This document shows, piece by piece, positions 59,839 to 64,000 of a DNA stretch of 64,000 nucleotides (the first letter of the stretch is position 1; each line of letters begins with the position of its first letter). The position numbers and the translations under genes were made by a program. The notes under the pieces were generated by a model. That model did no database searches. It was not told where the DNA came from and was given only the letters and a program-made list of their open reading frames with translations. This DNA is from Diphasiastrum complanatum (taxonomy: Eukaryota > Streptophyta > Lycopodiopsida > Lycopodiales > Lycopodiaceae): contig CM055094.1 of NCBI GenBank assembly GCA_029204225.1, positions 23,291,987 through 23,355,986 on the forward strand, read 5' to 3'.

Positions 59839-59840
<2 letters not shown>
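56473..59840. other. Putative intron or spacer, nothing recognised
   Basis: No conserved coding segment, LTR or RNA gene was seen. An 18-base local duplication (ATCTGGTTCTGGAATTACA) lies near 57479-57516. If the flanking minus-strand exons belong to one gene, this lies within its intron. Confidence 0.4.

Positions 59841-59900
<60 letters not shown>
59841..59900. repeat. (CT)30 microsatellite
   Basis: Sixty uninterrupted bases of CT, giving Ser-Leu or Arg-Glu frames that are not genes. Confidence 0.98.
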
Positions 59901-59902
<2 letters not shown>

Positions 59903-60543
59903 CGCAGTTCCATTCTATCATGTGCTTCTGCGCGCCTGCTCAACTCTTCATGTTGAGTGAAGTAGCATTTGTCTGCCAAAGGAGTAAATGGTGTTGCAAA
60001 GTAGCCTCCATCTGCCATTTGAGAAGAAGCAAACGATTGTTGAGCAGAACTGCTCGTGCTCGTCCTTCCATGCCACCGTTGGGAAGGAGCAAAAATCTGT
60101 TGCTAAGCAGAATCCTGCCGAGTGGAAGTTCATTGCTTCCATCTGCCATCATTCAAAAGGAGTGAGGCTCTAAATCTACAAAGTTTCCTCAAATCTGGAA
60201 ATGCCTCACCTCAAAGGGGTTGGTGCCCCTACTCTACCAATTTCCGTATCCATCACTGCTTCAATGTCCTCCTCAATGCCAGATCCCCTTTCTCCTTCTA
60301 TGCTTGTGGCAATGTTTTACTGGAACGGATTTCAATGAAACTCCGTTTCAAAAAGTCCATTTCAAACGGATGGTTCGAAACGATTTTCAAATAGGCTTTT
60401 CAAAAAGGTCCACGCAACACTGGAGCCTTGTGGCAATTCCTATCTCCCCTCAAATCCTATTCTTGGTAATAGTGAGTTTATTGCAGCTCTTCCTTTGACT
60501 CCAAATACTCCAAAAGCATCTTTGCCTCCATCCTTCATGATCT

Positions 60544-61180
60544 TTGTTATTCGAGCCGATCGAGAACGTTCATTCCAGTACCTTAACAACCACTGAAGAA
60601 AGAGTTGCGTCTCACGTATCTATGATCCTAGCTGTGAAAATGCACCTCCAAAAGCTGGATATGTCCATTGAAGAACTTAGGAAAGAAGTTGCAATTATCA
60701 AAAGTGAAGCGTCTTCACACGTAGCTACCTCAACTAAATTTAGCAGCTCAAAAATCAGGTGGAACATCATATGGCTGTCCAATCATAAGCAGATGTCCTT
60801 AAAGGTTCGACTAATGCTATTCTTCCACCTCCTCCTTCACCTTTGTTTATCTCAGCCACATTCACTGAGAGCCGTCTACGAGAGCAGAAAGCTCTTAATA
60901 TTTGCATAGATCTAGATGTTGTTGGAGAGGCTAAGAAGATTTTGGAAGAAAATCTTCAGCATCACAACAAAGCTATGGAAACTGCTTGGAGGCATAAGGA
61001 CGTAGAGTCATATGCTTCACATCAGTGTCTCACCGTCGTGAAGTGTTAGGACAGATATCAAAGCTGCAAAATACCAAACTTTACTTGGACAAAGACCTTA
61101 CTTTCATTCAAGTGCAAGAATGAAAAAAGGTGAGACAGAATTACCCAATGCCTGGTTCAATATTGCTACCAAACATTTCC
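60544..61180 (+). mobile_element. Possible retroelement remnant
   Basis: Frames at 60544-61049 read MHLQKLDMSIEELRKEVA, then REQKALNICIDLDVVGEA and LEENLQHHNKAMETAWRHK, followed in another frame by LQNTKLYLDKDLT. A helical region ending with a KL..TK(L/I)YL..DLT motif recalls the gag-like first protein of some plant retroelements. The match is from memory and weak. It could equally be a decayed host coding piece. Confidence 0.25.
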
Positions 61181-61838
61181 CAAGCCACGTAGCATCTCAG
61201 TATATCAAAATAAGCAATGATTATATTTTAAGATTGGGATAGTTTTGATAGTCAAAGGCTATATATTCCAATGCACGAGGCAAGTTAATAAGAAATAAGC
61301 TTAAAATTAAAGAAAATGGCTCCAAACACTAAAATTACTTACATAAGTCATAAAAGCCATAACTAAAGCTGAGAGAACGAACTAGAAATCTAACCAGTGT
61401 CAACCAAGGTAGGTATTCAATGTGCTGCATCATCGACATAGTGAAAAACAAATCACAATTCAAAGCCATCCAAATTTATTCAAATATTTGAGAAACTTTT
61501 TTTTTAAATGAATTTGATTTTTCCCAAGTCTTATTTGAAATTTAGAAACATATGTCAAAAAAATTTGAGTTGAATCAGGCTTTCATAATATATGCATACA
61601 ACCTTTTTAAGCTTCACATACCTACACAATCAGAGCTCATAATTCTCATCTCTTCATCGTCATTAAAAGCATTCATTTGGATCCGCACTGCACCCTCAAC
61701 CCAGCAGAACTTCCTGTAACTTGAGTGGTTGCTACATTTTCTGGATTCCTACTTTTTACCGTTTGTTTGTCTACATATTCACTCACTGCTGTGCTCTCTT
61801 TTGAATGGCCCCGATACACACTTTGAAGATAATCCCCC

Positions 61839-62749
61839 TCATGCTCTGCGACAAACTGGGCTGCTAGTCAAATTATCTCTAAGCTGCAACGACTTCATGG
61901 TAGAATCTGAATGTTCTCTATAATTGAAAACAAGATTCTTCTGGCATGCACCAACAGTGGCTTCAGCTGTGGGGCCTTTGGGAGACGAGTCGACAATAGT
62001 GACAAATGTTCCTCTAGCATTGGCGCACTCTTCAGGTTTCAATTTGAACATTGGCAGATCTTTCTCACGATCGCTCATATCGTTGCTGGACACCTCCCTA
62101 TCAGGAACACTGACTCTATCAGCATGTGAGCCTTTGGCAGACAAAGAGTTCTTGGCGTTTGCATCTGAAACTCCAGGATCTGCAGTAGAACAAGCACTCA
62201 CCGGCTGTTCATGCATTTTACAGCAATCCATCTGGGCATCTGAGGTCAAATTGGAACTTTTGGTTCTATGATGTCTAGGAGAACATCTATGCTGCATTGG
62301 ATTTGCATCTTGAAAATGATTGCCTTTGTCACTATCTTCATTGTGGAGAACCACCGTTCCTTCACAGGCCAAATTATCCATTGCTTTGATATAGAGCATG
62401 CTGAGCCTGTCAGCTTTTCTGTGTTCCTTTTTATTGAGAGACAAACTCGGACGGAGGTCAGGCGATTCAAAGGCAGACAGTTCCAAAAGCTATTTTCTTC
62501 ATCCATTTTCATATTATCACTTGAGCCTATTGTCACTAGATCTTTCTCGGACAGCAGCATGAAGCTCTCCTCTGAGGAATTCCTCCAACTATCTGCTGGT
62601 AAAATCGTCTGCACAGAACAGGAATCCATTGCTCCAGAACCCACATTCTGTGGAGAAACAAGGAGCTCTAAAGAACCTTCTGCTTGATTGTAGATAGAAC
62701 CTATCAAAGTTGATTCAATGATTTGGTACTTGCGAGAGAATACTTCAAC
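61839..62749 (-). CDS. Host gene exon, Ser-rich, with one apparent frame change
   Basis: After an acceptor (GGGTACAG) the exon starts at 62749 with VEVFSRKYQIIESTLIG, then SIYNQAEGSLELLVSPQN and DLVTIGSSDNMKMDEENSF. Near 62490 the coding look moves to the adjacent frame, ELSAFESPDLRPSLSLNK, which stays open to 61839 (SNLTSDAQMDC, RVSVPDREVSSNDMSDRE, FVTIVDSSPKGPTAEAT). A single-base indel would explain this, through sequence error or gene decay. The downstream splice donor is not clear. The upstream exon at 63075-63142 joins in phase. No domain recognised; the composition is that of a disordered nuclear protein. It may be the 5' part of the gene ending at 54355. Confidence 0.5.
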
Positions 62750-63009
62750 CTGTACCCAGATGATCATATACAATGCATGAAAGCATAAGTTTATGACAAT
62801 ATCTATGCAGCTTTATCATAGGAATAAAACACAGGATTGGCCAAAATCACTGTCACAAAAAGAAATGCATCCAATAACAATATTAACTGTTCTAAGCATC
62901 AACTGCTTCTGTTTTTGTTTTGTTTTTGTTTGTGCTTAGTTTGGTCTTTCCTTTTGTGCTATTTATGTCTTTGTTGGGAAAATTAAATTGTTGGTAGCTA
63001 AAGCCCCTG

Positions 63010-63027
63010 AACCCTAAACCCTAAACC
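63010..63027 (-). repeat. Interstitial telomere-like repeat (two CCCTAAA units)
   Basis: AACCCTAAACCCTAAACC, two full units plus a partial one of the Arabidopsis-type plant telomere repeat. Such short motifs (telo-boxes) are also common near plant promoters. Confidence 0.7.
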
Positions 63028-63074
63028 TTGCTCCTAGAAAGCTTTTGCAGATCAAATTTTAATGGCAGGCTTAC

Positions 63075-63142
63075 CATAAATGCATAAATAGTGACCTCTC
63101 CCCATTCCGGAAAGCAAGACAAATGGAGCTCTTTCAAAATTC
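63075..63142 (-). CDS. Small host exon upstream of 62749
   Basis: A 68-base segment lies between an acceptor (GTTTTTCAG) and a donor (GTAAGCC). It reads LKELHLSCFPEWG then EVTIYAFM and ends in phase 0, matching the open frame that starts at 62749. Clean splice sites at both ends and phase agreement make it a credible exon although it is too short to stand out on its own. The gene continues upstream, probably beyond the window. Confidence 0.5.
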
Positions 63143-64000
63143 CTGAAAAACCCACAACAGAAAGCCATCTCAATAAACTATGTCAGAGAAAAATTCTCCA
63201 CTATAAAGGCAATTCGCCGTCATTTTTTCAATAAAAAGGCCCAGCATTAAAAGAGGGGAAGGGGATGAAGCTGCTTATAGTTTTTAACAAGCCACAAGTC
63301 AAAACCTTATTTTAGCAGTACAAAAAGGTACTTTGCACACAATAGATATTTGCAATCAAAACCTCACCTTTGACAAGAACAAATCACTTTATTTTACACT
63401 AATGATATGACATGAAAAGTGATTGATATAACAATTAAAAGCTTACCTATTTATCTACAACAATAGAAATAGTTTTTCTGCAACGAAATGATGTGGAAAC
63501 CTAAAAAATATTGCAACCAAAACCTTAGTGATTGTTGATGTGAAGCCTTTGGCAAAAAAAAACTGTTATTTGAAAAAGATAGTTTATGAAACCTTGAAGG
63601 CATTGCAATCAAAACCTTATCATTGACGAATAAAAAACTGTTATCTTGTGGAGTATTAATAGGAAAACTGTAGAAATTGCATGAAAACCTCATCTTGACA
63701 AATAAAAAACGTTGTTTTTTTTTCCAACGGGATGGATATAAAAACAAGGCATTCCAGTCAACCCATTGGCATGGCCACATCAAAAAACCCAAAAAAACAA
63801 AAACGGGTTGATTGATTGACTGATAGATTAAGGAGATGATGATGATTGACCGATGATACTGTTGATAATATGATGACGTCACCTTTGATTTGGCCAAAAA
63901 GTGTGCATCCTCAAAGTTTTTGTGAAAGAAATATTGTAATGTGTTGGGAGAAAGTCCCCCAAGTGTGGTGGAAAAATATGTTTTTTTCTCATTGGTATGT
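63143..64000. other. AT-rich sequence, nothing recognised
   Basis: Probably intron or 5' flank of the minus-strand gene. A 148-codon minus frame at 63451-63897 has an erratic aromatic-rich composition and no domain, and is not counted as a gene. Confidence 0.4.

Noticed and set aside
59782-60165. Ser/Leu-rich and Arg/Glu-rich frames around 59.8-60.1 kb
   Set aside because: They are read through the (CT)30 microsatellite.
63451-63897. 148-codon minus-strand frame
   Set aside because: AT-rich sequence with aromatic-rich composition and no domain; likely open by chance.

Overview
The window is nuclear DNA of a land plant with a repeat-rich genome. The evidence is nested Ty1/copia and Ty3/gypsy LTR retrotransposons with initiator-Met-type primer sites, GT-AG introns, short interstitial plant-type telomere repeats (CCCTAAA) and AT-rich spacers. 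A large non-seed-plant or gymnosperm genome would fit, but the species cannot be told from the sequence.

Layout. 1-2469: 3' part of an old copia element with its 3' LTR. 2470-5729: AT-rich decayed DNA. 5730-6370: chromodomain-like 3' end and LTR of a Ty3 chromovirus fossil. 6640-16497: the most unusual region, a block of intron-containing genes in three tail-to-tail pairs: A> <B, then a histone H3-like sequence plus a Ulp1/C48-like protease (together C>) facing <D, then B'> <A'. A/A' and B/B' are diverged paralogues on opposite strands that share intron positions, so gene order reads as a palindrome. A CACGTG-rich promoter with a TATA box lies before the H3-like gene. 16918-17388: open Pro/Thr-rich frame of unknown nature, cut by an LTR.

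17389-48378 is mostly retrotransposon: copia 1 (17389-22971), then a minus-strand gypsy (about 23860-45709) carrying three nested copia insertions: copia 2 (26175-32067), copia 3 (32359-37131) and copia 4 (37277-43707). Each has a target-site duplication, one of them imperfect. Copia 4 looks whole and very young: one 1317-residue polyprotein frame, and LTRs with about two differences. A plus-strand Ty3 reverse-transcriptase fragment abuts the gypsy LTR at 45710, and copia 5 (46043-48378) follows.

48379-54350 holds small unrecognised exon-like pieces, a GATATC cluster and a 133-bp direct repeat. From 54355 to 63142 there are exon-like segments of one or more minus-strand host genes. One is a 705-residue frame with eight Lys-rich repeats of about 43 residues. 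The others are an exon pair at 63142-63075 and 62749-61839. They are separated by about 5 kb with a (CT)30 tract and a possible retroelement remnant.

The genes of the 6.6-16.5 kb block are probably parts of one mobile or formerly mobile multi-gene unit. This is an inference from gene order, paralogy and the transposase-like look of A. No terminal repeats, polymerase, packaging ATPase or capsid gene were recognised.
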